Origin: Umezawaea sp042738955
GTDB taxonomy: Bacteria; Actinomycetota; Actinomycetes; Mycobacteriales; Pseudonocardiaceae
Length of the DNA: 64,000 bases
Direction: 5' to 3'
Assembly (NCBI RefSeq): GCF_042738955.1
Contig: NZ_JBHYHC010000044.1
Location: 1-64,000, forward strand
Of this stretch, positions 34,002 through 42,864 are shown one piece after another (the stretch's first letter is position 1; every line of letters starts with the position of its first letter). The notes beneath the pieces were generated by a model that searched no databases, was not told the origin of the DNA, and saw nothing but the letters and a program-made list of their open reading frames with translations. The translations under genes and the position numbers were made by a program.

Positions 34002-34260
34002 GGTCACCAGCTGGCTGTCAGCACCGCCGTGGTCACCAACTGGCCCGCTGGTCCCGTCGTGGCTACCAAGCCCTGGCGCCACTCTTGTCGCGGTCGCCAG
34101 TTGACCCGCTGGTCCCGTCGTGGCTACCAAGCCCCGGCGCCGCTCTTGTCGCGGTCGCCAGTTGACCCGTTGGTCCCGTCGTAGCCGCCAAGCCCCGCGC
34201 CACTCTTGTCGCGGTCACCAACTGACCCGCCGATCCCGTAGTAGTCGCCAAGCGGCCGCC
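34002..34260. repeat. Minisatellite with 60-61 bp units
   Basis: Full units start at 34031, 34092 and 34153 (61, 61 and 60 nt), with partial units at 34002 and 34213. Each unit is two related halves opening with GGTCRCCARYTG and GGCTACCAAGCC, so the ancestral period was about 30 nt, as in 33760-33850. No continuous frame looks protein-coding. The segment is a degenerate tandem array. Confidence 0.75.
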
Positions 34261-34277
34261 AGCTGGCGTGGCTCGGG

Positions 34278-34412
34278 CTAGCGGCTGCTGGTGGCGTCCG
34301 GGCGGCCCTTGGGGGTGGTCGAGCGGCCGGTGGAGCGGCCCGTTGCCGAGCGGGAGGCGCGGTGGACGCGGGTGGTGCGGAGCTGGTGGCCGTGGCGGTT
34401 GTCGTCGTTCAT
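34278..34412 (-). CDS. Small basic protein, 44 residues
   Basis: An ORF starting ATG at 34412 (MNDDNRHGHQLRTTRVH...) ends with TAG at 34278. Almost every codon has C or G in third position (about 43 of 44), the strong bias of real genes here, and GAGG lies 7 nt before the ATG. The product is rich in Arg, Ser, Thr and His, with no membrane segment. I do not recognise the family. It stands alone between the minisatellite and the otsB fusion terminator. Confidence 0.6.
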   Translation of the reverse strand: MNDDNRHGHQLRTTRVHRASRSATGRSTGRSTTPKGRPDATSSR

Positions 34413-34492
34413 GGCGTGACCTCGCTTGCGTCCGGCGTCGGCTGGGCACCTTCAACACGGACGTCTGGCGTGAACGGTTCAACGGAAACGCC

Positions 34493-34525
34493 GAAGGCCC
34501 CCACGGCGTCGCCGTGAGGGCCTTC
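34493..34525 (-). terminator. Terminator after the otsB-GH15 gene
   Basis: GAAGGCCC and GGGCCTTC, with inner CACGGC and GCCGTG, form a 14-bp stem broken by one C-A mismatch, 14 nt beyond the stop at 34539. Confidence 0.75.
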
Positions 34526-34538
34526 CGGACCTAACGTT

Positions 34539-37070
34539 CTACTGCGCCGACAGCAGCTGGGCGCAGCGGATCAGGCCCAGGTGGCTGTACGCCTGCGGGT
34601 GGTTGCCCAGCGAGCGCTCGGCGACCGGGTCGTACTCCTCGGGCAGCAGGCCGGTGGGGCCCGCGGCGTCGACCATCTGCGCGAACAGCTCTTCCGCCTC
34701 CGTGCGCCTGCCCGTGAGCAGGTAGGCCTCGATCATCCAGGCCGCGCACAGGTGGAAGCCGCCCTCGTCGCCGGGCAGGCCGTCGTCGCGCCGGTAGCGG
34801 TAGACGGTCGATCCGCTGCGCAGCTCGGCCTCGATCGCCGTCACCGTGGACTGGAACCGCTCGTCGGTCGGGTCGATCAGGCCCGACAGGCCCACGTGCA
34901 ACGACGCCGCGTCGAGGTCGTAGTCGTCGTACGCGGTGGTGAACGACTGGGCCTCGTCCTTCCAGCCGTTCTTCAGCACGTCGTTGGAGATCGTGTCGCG
35001 CAGCACCGGCCACGAGGGGTCGATGTCGCGGCCGTAGGTCTCCGCCAGCTTCACCGCGCGGTCGATCGTGACCCAGCACATGACCTTCGAGTACACGTGG
35101 TGGCGCGGCGCGTGCCGCTCCTCCCAGATGCCGTGGTCGGGCTCGTGCCAGCGGCGGGCGACGGCCTCGGCCATGGCCTGCACCATCCGCCAGTCCTGGT
35201 CGGTCACCGAGCCGCGGGCCTCCGCCAGCTTCACGACGAGGTCGACCACGGGGCCGAACACGTCGAGCTGGACCTGCTGGTTCGCGAGGTTGCCCACGCG
35301 GACCGGGCGGGAACCGGCGTAGCCGGGGAGGGTGTCGATCACGGCTTCCGCGCCGAGCATCGTGCCCTGCAACGTGTACAGCGGGTGCAGCCGCTCCGGG
35401 CCGGGCAGCGTGGCGAGCACGCCGTGCACCCAGCCCAGGAACGCCTCGGCCTCCGCGGTCGAGCCCACCGACACCAGCGCCTGCGCGGTCAGCGCCGCGT
35501 CGCGCAGCCAGCAGTAGCGGTAGTCCCAGTTGCGGATGCCGCCCAGCTCCTCGGGCAACGACGTCGTCGCGGCCGCCATGATCGCGCCGGTGTCGGCGTG
35601 CACGAGGCCCTTCAACGTCAGCGCCGAGCGGGACACCAGTTCGGTCTGCAACGGCGGCAGCTTCAGCGTCGCCGCCCAGTCCGACCAGTACGCGCCCGCG
35701 CGCTCCCGGCGGTCCGCCTCGCTGAGGGTGGCGTCGGACAGGTCGTCCGTGCCGCACCGCAGCTCCAGCAGGATCGGCGCGCCCTCGCGCGGCCGGACGA
35801 TCGCCTTGGCGGTCTCCTGGAGGCCGTCGGAGGTGATCTCCCAGTCGACGCCGGGGGAGCGCAGCACCATCGGGTCGGACGTGCCGACCACGCGCAGGCC
35901 GTCGCGCTCGCGCAGCAGCCGCACGGGCACCTGGCCGAACTCCGGCCGCGGCGCGAACGTGATCACCGCGTTGGTCGAGCCGCTGATCCGGCGGATCAGG
36001 TCCGTCCGGTGCGAGGCGCTGAAGTGGTCCAGGTAGTCCGACACGAGCAGCCGGGACCACCGGGTCTCCACGATCATGGTTCCGGGCACGTAGCGCTGTC
36101 CCAGGGGCAGCGAGCCGTGCTCGGGCTTGATCGAGAAGTGGCCCGCCTCGGGCCCGCCGAGCAGGTCGGCGAACACCGCGGCCGAATCGGGCTCCGGGTG
36201 GCACAGCCAGTTGATCCGCGCGTCCGGGGTGACCAGCGCGACGGACCGCTCGTTGGCGAGCATCGTGAGCCGCTCGATCGGCACCGCCTGGTCGCCGTGC
36301 AGCCAGTTCCGCCGCTCCTCCAGGAGGAACGCCAGGACCGTGGCGACGTCGGTGGTGTCGTCGATCGTGTACTCGGCCAGGGACTCGCCCTCGCCGACCT
36401 TGATGCCGACGTCCGGCCCGGACAGCCGGGCGAACGCCTTCTCGTCGGTCACGTCGTCGCCGACGAAGACCGCCGCGGTCGCGCTGACCCGGTGGCGCAG
36501 CACGTCGAGGGCGTGGCCCTTGTCGGTCTGCACCACGGCCAGCTCGACGACGGCCTTGCCCTCGGTGACGTGGACGCCGTCCCAGGTGCACGGGCCGGAG
36601 CGGACCGCGTCGAGCACGGACTGCCCGACGGACGCCTCGGCGCGGCGGACGTGCACCGCGATGCTGGCGGGCTTGACCTCGAGCCCGACGCCCTCGTTGC
36701 CGTCGACCAGCTGCTCCAGCTCGGTCTCGAGCCTGCGGTGCAGGGCCTTGGCGTCGGCGTCGAGCGCGTGCACGAAGCCGACGTCGAACTCGGAGCCGTG
36801 GGATCCGACCAGGTGCACCTCGGACGGGAGTCGCGACAGCGTCGCGAGGTCCCGCAGGGCGCGGCCGGAGATGACTGTCGTGGTGGTCTCGTGGAGCCCG
36901 GCCAGCGAGCGCAGCGCACCCACGGACTCGGGCAGCGGGCGGGCCTGTTCGGGGTCGGCGACGATCGGTGCAAGTGTCCCGTCGTAGTCGCACGCCACCA
37001 GCAGTCGTGGGGTGCGAGCCAACTGCACGATCGCTCGGCGCAGGTCCGCGGGGAGGGCCTCGGCGGTCAA
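34539..37070 (-). CDS. Trehalose-6-phosphate phosphatase / GH15 hydrolase fusion
   Basis: The 843-residue protein joins two enzymes. Residues 1-250 are an OtsB-type HAD phosphatase (CDYDGTLAPI, SGRALRDL, FVGDDVTDE). Residues about 265-835 are a glycoside hydrolase family 15 catalytic unit (IRNWDYRYCWLRDAA, LLPEEYDP with a likely catalytic Glu). Actinobacterial GH15 relatives are often trehalases or glucoamylases, so one polypeptide may both complete and degrade trehalose. The start is TTG at 37070 with AGGAGG four bases before. It follows otsA by 49 nt. Confidence 0.88.
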   Translation of the reverse strand: MTAEALPADLRRAIVQLARTPRLLVACDYDGTLAPIVADPEQARPLPESVGALRSLAGLHETTTTVISGRALRDLATLSRLPSEVHLVGSHGSEFDVGFVHALDADAKALHRRLETELEQLVDGNEGVGLEVKPASIAVHVRRAEASVGQSVLDAVRSGPCTWDGVHVTEGKAVVELAVVQTDKGHALDVLRHRVSATAAVFVGDDVTDEKAFARLSGPDVGIKVGEGESLAEYTIDDTTDVATVLAFLLEERRNWLHGDQAVPIERLTMLANERSVALVTPDARINWLCHPEPDSAAVFADLLGGPEAGHFSIKPEHGSLPLGQRYVPGTMIVETRWSRLLVSDYLDHFSASHRTDLIRRISGSTNAVITFAPRPEFGQVPVRLLRERDGLRVVGTSDPMVLRSPGVDWEITSDGLQETAKAIVRPREGAPILLELRCGTDDLSDATLSEADRRERAGAYWSDWAATLKLPPLQTELVSRSALTLKGLVHADTGAIMAAATTSLPEELGGIRNWDYRYCWLRDAALTAQALVSVGSTAEAEAFLGWVHGVLATLPGPERLHPLYTLQGTMLGAEAVIDTLPGYAGSRPVRVGNLANQQVQLDVFGPVVDLVVKLAEARGSVTDQDWRMVQAMAEAVARRWHEPDHGIWEERHAPRHHVYSKVMCWVTIDRAVKLAETYGRDIDPSWPVLRDTISNDVLKNGWKDEAQSFTTAYDDYDLDAASLHVGLSGLIDPTDERFQSTVTAIEAELRSGSTVYRYRRDDGLPGDEGGFHLCAAWMIEAYLLTGRRTEAEELFAQMVDAAGPTGLLPEEYDPVAERSLGNHPQAYSHLGLIRCAQLLSAQ

Positions 37071-37119
37071 CGCCCCTCCTCAGTCTTTTCGATGGGACAG
37101 GTCAGGGGTCTGAAAGGAT

Positions 37120-38556
37120 TCAGATCGCGGTCTGCGTGCCGAGCGCCTCAAGGAACGACCTCGCCCACCGGTCGACGTCATGGGTCAGGACTTGGCGTCG
37201 CAGGGCGCGCATCCTACGGCGGCCTTCGGCGGGGTCGATGGTGAGGGCGGACTCCAGGGCGTTCTTCACGCCGTCCAGGTCGTGGGGGTTCACGAGGTAC
37301 GCGCTCGTCAGTTCGGCGGCCGCGCCGGCGAACTCGCTGAGCACCAGCGCGCCACCCAGGTCGTACCGGGTGGCCACGTACTCCTTGCACACCAAGTTCA
37401 TGCCGTCGCGGACCGGGGTGACCACCATGACGTCGGCCGCGGTCATGAACGCGGCCAACTCCTCGCGGTCGACCGACTGGTGCAGGTAGTGCACGACCGG
37501 CCTCCCAACCCTGGCGAACTCGCCGTTGATTCTGCCCACGATCTGCTCGATGTCGCCTCGCATCTGCTTGTAGTGCTCGACGCGCTCCCGGCTCGGCGTG
37601 GCCAGCTGGACCATCGCCACGTCCTCCGGATCGATGCGGCCGTTCTCCAGCAGCTCGTGCAGCGCGCGCAGCCGGACGTCGATCCCCTTGGTGTAGTCGA
37701 GGCGGTCCACCCCGAGCAAGATCTTCTTCGGGTTCCCGAGGTCTTCGCGGATCTGCTTGGACCGCGCCTGGACGTCCTTGCGGCGCGCGAGCGCGTCCAG
37801 CCCGGCCGAGTCGATCGAGATGGGGAACGCGCCCACGCGCACCGTGCGGTCGCCGACCTGCACGACACCGGGCCGGGTGCGCACGCCGACCGCGCCGCGG
37901 CTGGGCTCCAGGCCGACGAGCCGCCGGGCCAGCCACAGGAAGTTCTGCGCGCCGCCGGGCCGGTGGAAGCCGACCAGGTCCGCGCCCAGCAGGCCGCGGA
38001 TGATCTCCGTGCGCCACGGGAGCTGCATGAACAGCTCGACCGGCGGGAACGGGATGTGCAGGAAGAAGCCGATCTTCAGGTCGGGCCGCTGCTCGCGCAG
38101 CATCGCCGGGACCAGTTGCAGCTGGTAGTCCTGCACCCACACCGTCGCGCCCTGCGCGGCGACCTTCGCGGTCGCGTCGGCGAACCGCTGGTTCACCCGC
38201 GTGTAGGCGTTCCACCAGTGCCGGTGGAACGCCGGGGGCGCCACCACGTCGTGGTAGAGCGGCCAGAGGGTGCCGTTGGAGAAGCCCTCGTAGTAGTCCT
38301 GCACCTCGTCGGCGCTCAGCCGCACCGGGTGCAGTTGCAGGCCCGCTTCCTCGAACGCCTCGACCTCGGCGTCCGCGACGCCGGGCCAGCCGATCCACGC
38401 GCCGCTGTGCGTGCGCAGGAACGGTTCCAGCGCGCTGACCAGTCCACCGGGGCTGTGCTTCCACCGCTGGGTGCCGTCGGGCAACCGCTCCAGGTCGACC
38501 GGCAGGCGGTTCGCCACGACCAGGAAGTCCGCCCCGTTTTCGCCAATGCCGCTCAC
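37120..38556 (-). CDS. otsA: Trehalose-6-phosphate synthase
   Basis: The 478-residue GT20 enzyme joins UDP- or ADP-glucose to glucose-6-phosphate. Motifs include VVANRLPVD at the start, VWVQDYQLQLVP, GVDRLDYTKGID, and the ALVLSEFAGAAAEL donor site. It is followed by the otsB-GH15 fusion, giving a two-gene trehalose operon for stress or cell-wall glycolipid supply. The start is a GTG at 38556. Confidence 0.93.
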   Translation of the reverse strand: MSGIGENGADFLVVANRLPVDLERLPDGTQRWKHSPGGLVSALEPFLRTHSGAWIGWPGVADAEVEAFEEAGLQLHPVRLSADEVQDYYEGFSNGTLWPLYHDVVAPPAFHRHWWNAYTRVNQRFADATAKVAAQGATVWVQDYQLQLVPAMLREQRPDLKIGFFLHIPFPPVELFMQLPWRTEIIRGLLGADLVGFHRPGGAQNFLWLARRLVGLEPSRGAVGVRTRPGVVQVGDRTVRVGAFPISIDSAGLDALARRKDVQARSKQIREDLGNPKKILLGVDRLDYTKGIDVRLRALHELLENGRIDPEDVAMVQLATPSRERVEHYKQMRGDIEQIVGRINGEFARVGRPVVHYLHQSVDREELAAFMTAADVMVVTPVRDGMNLVCKEYVATRYDLGGALVLSEFAGAAAELTSAYLVNPHDLDGVKNALESALTIDPAEGRRRMRALRRQVLTHDVDRWARSFLEALGTQTAI

Positions 38557-38639
38557 CGGAAAAGCGCCTCCTGTGCTCGATTCGCCCAGTTGAAGGGTAG
38601 TGGGCCCGTGCTACGGGGTATGCCCCCGCGTCGCAGCCG

Positions 38640-40034
38640 TCACACCGAGTTCACCCGAGCCGACGCCGTGCGGGTCGCCACGAACCTCCGTTCGAGGCGG
38701 CTGAGCCCGCTGCGCACGGGCCGCGCCAGGTGTTCGCCGAGCACCACGCCGCCCGCGAGGGCCAGCGCGATGCCGGTCGCCAGCACGAGCGTGGACAGGC
38801 CTTCGGAGTCGCCGTCGGCGGTCAGCTGGTAGAGCCCGCGGTACACCGTCCAGCCCGGCAGCAGCGGCGTGATGCCCGCGACCGACACCACGAGCGTGGG
38901 GATGCGCAGGCGGCGGGACATGACCGCGCCGCCGAAGCCGACCAGCGTCGCCGCGACCGCCGAGCTGGTGATCGCGTTCGTCCCGGTCACCGCGAGCAGC
39001 CCGAACGACGTCGTGCCGACCGCGCCCGCGATGGCCGCGACCAGCAGCGCCCTCGGCTGCGCGTAGCTCGCCATCGCGAAGCAGAACGACGTCGCCGCGC
39101 CCGCCGCGAACTGCACCGGCACGTCGGTGATCAGCGCGGGCAGCGGCTCGGCGATCGACGTCTGCACGCCGAACTGCACGCCCGCCCGCAGCGCCAGCGC
39201 GACCCCGGAGATGAGCCCCGCGGTGAGCAGCACGATCTCCATCGTCCGGCCCGCGGCCGTGACGTTGTACCCGCTTATCGCGTCCTGCACGGTGCTGACC
39301 AGCGACAACCCGGACAGCAGCACCACGATGCCCACCGCCACCAGCAGCGACGGCCGCACGGTCGGCAGCAGGTCCGTCGCGTACATCGCCAGCGCCACGG
39401 CCGTCGCCAGCCCGCCGCCGACCACCTGTTGGAAGAAGAACGGCAGGTTCCGCCGGTTGAGCAGCCGCCCGACCCGGTCGATCACCGCCGTCACGACCGC
39501 CGCCAGCAGCGCGAGCAGCAGCCCGCCGCCGACGAGCACCGCGACGGCCGCCGCCATCCCGGCCCACGCGACCGTCGCCACCCAGCGCGGGTACGGGTGC
39601 GGCGCGGTCGTGATCCGGTCAAGCTCGGAGTAGGCGTCGCGGGCGGTCACCGTGCCCGCCTTCATCCGGCTGATGAGGTGCTCCAGCTCGGCGAGCCGGG
39701 TGAAGTCCAGGCTCCGCGACCGCACCACCCGCAAGGTGGTGATCGGCGCGGCCTCCGTCCCCCGGTGGCAGCAGACCGTGATCGCGGTGAACGTCACATC
39801 CACTTCGGTGTGGGGAAGGCCATACGCGCCGGTCACGTCGATGATCGTGGCCGTGACGTCCGCCGCCCCGACCCCGCTCGCCAGCTGCGCGTCCCCGACC
39901 CGCAACGCCAGGTCCAGCACCAGGTGCACGGTCGGCTCGTCCAACGGCTCCGGCCCGAACAGCTGTTCCTGCTGGTCAGGGCTGGTTTTCCGGGTTCGGC
40001 GCAACCACGCGGGTCGTCCACGACCGAGGCCCAC
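38640..40034 (-). CDS. Threonine/serine exporter (ThrE family)
   Basis: The 464-residue protein has a soluble N-terminal ThrE domain (GVGAADVTATIIDV through SRMKAGTVTARDAY) and ten membrane segments in two halves, the DUF1212 and DUF3815 parts fused as in Corynebacterium ThrE. It would export threonine, serine or small peptides. GTG 40034 follows GAGGAGG at 9 nt. Earlier in-frame starts give a basic, non-conserved extension. It lies 83 nt upstream of otsA. Confidence 0.83.
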   Translation of the reverse strand: MGLGRGRPAWLRRTRKTSPDQQEQLFGPEPLDEPTVHLVLDLALRVGDAQLASGVGAADVTATIIDVTGAYGLPHTEVDVTFTAITVCCHRGTEAAPITTLRVVRSRSLDFTRLAELEHLISRMKAGTVTARDAYSELDRITTAPHPYPRWVATVAWAGMAAAVAVLVGGGLLLALLAAVVTAVIDRVGRLLNRRNLPFFFQQVVGGGLATAVALAMYATDLLPTVRPSLLVAVGIVVLLSGLSLVSTVQDAISGYNVTAAGRTMEIVLLTAGLISGVALALRAGVQFGVQTSIAEPLPALITDVPVQFAAGAATSFCFAMASYAQPRALLVAAIAGAVGTTSFGLLAVTGTNAITSSAVAATLVGFGGAVMSRRLRIPTLVVSVAGITPLLPGWTVYRGLYQLTADGDSEGLSTLVLATGIALALAGGVVLGEHLARPVRSGLSRLERRFVATRTASARVNSV

Positions 40035-40313
40035 GCGGAGCCACCTCCTCAAGTTCGTCCCGTAGCGGATCGGGTCGCCACGCCCGACCGTTGCACACTT
40101 CCGTCTGTGGTGTCGGACACCCCTGAACGGGTTACCCAGGCGGGGGGATCCGGTCACACAGAGTTGATCATGAAGTGGTCTTGGTCGGGGGGTCTGTGCA
40201 GCGGTTTCACGTTCTGCCGGAGCGACCCGAACGAAGCGCATGAGCCCATTTGGAGCAATCGACACGCACCCGGCCCACAACGTTCGCCGCAGGTAGCAGC
40301 CCTTGCAGGCGCT

Positions 40314-40319
40314 TAGGAT
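40314..40319 (+). promoter_or_regulatory. Candidate -10 element for tRNA-Thr
   Basis: TAGGAT lies 20 nt upstream of the tRNA 5' end. The -35 is not clear. The preceding 280 nt (40035-40313) contain no gene that I can support. Confidence 0.45.
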
Positions 40320-40339
40320 GTCTCAGGCCTCATGGCCAA

Positions 40340-40415
40340 GCCGGTGTAGCTCAATTGGCAGAGCACTCGCCTTGTAAGCGAAAGGTTAGGGGTTCAAGTC
40401 CCCTCACCGGCTCCA
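40340..40415 (+). tRNA. tRNA-Thr (anticodon UGU)
   Basis: The cloverleaf reads acceptor GCCGGTG/CACCGGC, D-arm GCTC/GAGC, anticodon loop CTTGTAA with TGT, T-arm AGGGG-TTCAAGT-CCCCT, discriminator T, and encoded CCA at 40413-40415. Position 27-43 is a C-A mismatch in the anticodon stem; the other four pairs hold. It reads ACA and probably other ACN codons. Confidence 0.95.
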
Positions 40416-40464
40416 GCTCTTCTTCCGTGAAGCCCATCTCGGGTGGACGTGACATCGTGGTGGG

Positions 40465-41490
40465 ATGACGTACCTCCCGGAAGAGTCGCGGTATGAGCGG
40501 ATGGCCTACCGCAGGTCAGGGCGCAGCGGGTTGAAGTTGCCCGCCATCTCGTTGGGGTTGTGGCACAACTTCGGGGACGACCGGCCGTACGAGAGCGGGC
40601 GGGCGATCGTGCGGCGGGCGTTCGACCTCGGGATCACGCACTTCGACCTGGCGAACAACTACGGGCCGCCGTACGGGTCCGCGGAGACGAACTTCGGGCG
40701 GCTGCTGGTCGACGACCTCAAGCCCTACCGGGACGAGCTGGTGATCTCCACGAAGGCCGGCTACGACATGTGGCCGGGGCCGTACGGGGACTTCGGGTCG
40801 CGGAAGTACCTGCTGTCGTCGCTGGACCAGTCGTTGGGGCGGATGGGCCTCGACTACGTCGACATCTTCTACTCCCACCGGTTCGACCCGGAGACGCCGC
40901 TGGAGGAGACCGTCGGTGCGCTGGTCAGCGCCGTGCAGCAGGGCAAGGCGCTGTACGTCGGCATCTCCTCGTACTCCGCGACCAAGACGCGCGAGGCCGC
41001 CGAGCTGCTCCGGCAGGCCGGGGTGCCGCTGCTGATCCACCAGCCGTCCTACTCGATGCTGAACCGGTGGATCGAGCCCGAGCTGCTCGACGCGCTGGAG
41101 GAGATCGGCGCGGGCTGCATCGCGTTCTCGCCGCTGGGCCAGGGGATGTTGACCGACAAGTACCTCGGCGGGGTGCCGGAGGGGTCGCGGGCGACGCAGG
41201 GCAAGTCCCTGTCGACGGACCTGCTGTCGGACGAGAACCTCGGCCGGGTGCGGGCGCTCAACGACATCGCGTCGAGCCGCGGGCAGTCGCTGGCGCAGCT
41301 GGCCCTGACGTGGACGTTGAGGGACCCGCGCGTCACGTCGGCGTTGATCGGCGCCAGCTCGGTGAAGCAGCTGGAGGACAACGTGGCCGCGCTGGACGCG
41401 CCGCCGTTGACCGACGACGAGATCGCGGAGATCGACAAGCACGCCGTGGAGTCCGGGATCGACCTCTGGGCCCCGTCACACGCCGTCTAG
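40465..41490 (+). CDS. Aldo/keto reductase (L-glyceraldehyde 3-phosphate reductase type)
   Basis: The 341-residue TIM-barrel protein resembles YghZ/MgrA: SLGLWHNFGDDR, FDLANNYGPPYGSAE with catalytic Asp and Tyr, the Lys in VISTKAGYDMWPG, and YSHRFDPETPLEE. YghZ reduces L-glyceraldehyde 3-phosphate and methylglyoxal with NADPH. The NADPH-site segment is GASSVKQLEDN. Its 3' end overlaps the convergent kinase gene by 15 nt. Confidence 0.87.
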   Translation: MTYLPEESRYERMAYRRSGRSGLKLPAISLGLWHNFGDDRPYESGRAIVRRAFDLGITHFDLANNYGPPYGSAETNFGRLLVDDLKPYRDELVISTKAGYDMWPGPYGDFGSRKYLLSSLDQSLGRMGLDYVDIFYSHRFDPETPLEETVGALVSAVQQGKALYVGISSYSATKTREAAELLRQAGVPLLIHQPSYSMLNRWIEPELLDALEEIGAGCIAFSPLGQGMLTDKYLGGVPEGSRATQGKSLSTDLLSDENLGRVRALNDIASSRGQSLAQLALTWTLRDPRVTSALIGASSVKQLEDNVAALDAPPLTDDEIAEIDKHAVESGIDLWAPSHAV

Positions 41491-42864
41491 CCGGACGGTG
41501 AACGCGGTGCGGCCGGGCTCGCTGCTCAGCTCCACGACGCCGCCGTGCGCGGCGACCAGGGAGTCGACGACGGCGAGCCCCAGGCCGCTGCCGCCGCGCT
41601 TGCGGGCGCGGGAGTCGTCGACGCGGTAGAAGCGGTCGAACACGCGGGCCCGGTCGGCGTCCGGGATGCCGGGGCCGGCGTCCGCGACGACCACGCCGGT
41701 GCGGAACACGGTCAGCGACACGGCCGTGCCGCTCGGCGTGTGCACGGCGGCGTTGGTGAGCAGGTTGTCCAGCACCTGCCGCAGCCGCATCGGGTCGGCC
41801 CGCAGCCGGACCGGCGACGGGCCGAGGTCCGTGGTCAGCGGGTGGTCCGGGTGGGCGGCGGCGAACGCGCTGGCCGCGTCGGACGCCAGTTCGCCCAGGT
41901 CCACGTCCTGCTTCCGCAGCGGGGTCTCGGCCTCGGCGGAGTCCAGCCGGGCCAGCAGCAGCAGGTCGTCGAGCAGCACGCTCATCCTGGCGGCCTCGGC
42001 GCGCATCCGCTCCAGGTGCGCCTCGCGCTCCTCGGGCTCGTTGGCGGCCGCGTAGCGGAACAGGTCGGCGTAGCCGCGCAGCGACGTCAACGGGGTGCGC
42101 AGCTCGTGCGAGGCGTCCGCGACGAACCGGCGCAGCCGCTGCTCGGCGGCGGTGCGGGCGGCCAGCGACGAGTCGATGTGGTCGAGCATCGTGTTGAACG
42201 CGGTCCGCAGCTCCTCCACCTCCACGCCGCCGCCCTGCCCGGAGGCGCGCACCGGCAGCCGTCCGGTGTCGGTCAGGTCGTGCGTGGTGATGTTGTGCGC
42301 GGTGTCCGCCATGTCGCTCAACGGCCGCAGCCCTCGCCGCAGCACCCCGCGGCCGACCAGCACGAACGCGATCAGCGCGGCCACGAAGACCACGACCTCC
42401 AGCCCGACGAGCTGCCGCAGGATGCTGTCGCGGTCGCCGGTCGGGGCCGCGCTGACCAGCACCAGCCCGTCGACCACGGCGCACGCCCGCACCCGGTAGG
42501 TGCCCTCGTCGTAGAGGTGGACGGTCCGGTAGACGTCCCCGCCGCGCGCCTCCAGGGCGATCCTGCCGAGGTCCTCCACGTCCTTGGGCCGGTCGCCGCT
42601 CTTCAGCTCGGCGGTCCCGTCCTGGACGGCGAAGACGATCGAGTACCAGCCCTGCGGCACCTTCTTCACGTTGCCGTAGGTCTTGACCGTCTCGGTCTCG
42701 GCGATCTGGGTGGTCCGCATCTGCTCGTCGAGCTTGCCGTCCAGGTAGCTGCGCATGCTGGTCGCCATGACCGTGCCGACGGCCGCGAACACGACCAGCG
42801 CCAGCACCCCGAGGCCCAGCACCAGCCGCGTGCCCAGCCGGAGCCCGCGCAGCCGCACCCTCAC
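41476..42864 (-). CDS. Sensor histidine kinase
   Basis: The 462-residue kinase has two membrane segments (about residues 13-35 and 155-180) enclosing an extracellular sensor of about 120 residues, a HAMP linker, the phosphorylated His in DASHELRTPLT, and a HATPase domain (ADAGPGIPD, GGSGLGLAVV). The GTG overlaps the response regulator stop by 4 nt. The signal is unknown; the divergent electron-transfer operon suggests a redox or metal cue. Confidence 0.9.
   Translation of the reverse strand: MRVRLRGLRLGTRLVLGLGVLALVVFAAVGTVMATSMRSYLDGKLDEQMRTTQIAETETVKTYGNVKKVPQGWYSIVFAVQDGTAELKSGDRPKDVEDLGRIALEARGGDVYRTVHLYDEGTYRVRACAVVDGLVLVSAAPTGDRDSILRQLVGLEVVVFVAALIAFVLVGRGVLRRGLRPLSDMADTAHNITTHDLTDTGRLPVRASGQGGGVEVEELRTAFNTMLDHIDSSLAARTAAEQRLRRFVADASHELRTPLTSLRGYADLFRYAAANEPEEREAHLERMRAEAARMSVLLDDLLLLARLDSAEAETPLRKQDVDLGELASDAASAFAAAHPDHPLTTDLGPSPVRLRADPMRLRQVLDNLLTNAAVHTPSGTAVSLTVFRTGVVVADAGPGIPDADRARVFDRFYRVDDSRARKRGGSGLGLAVVDSLVAAHGGVVELSSEPGRTAFTVRLDGV

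Noticed and set aside
33760..34260. Possible CRISPR array
   Set aside because: Repeats are contiguous and degenerate with no unique spacers, and no cas gene is in the window. The array at 51455-51720 was rejected for the same reason.
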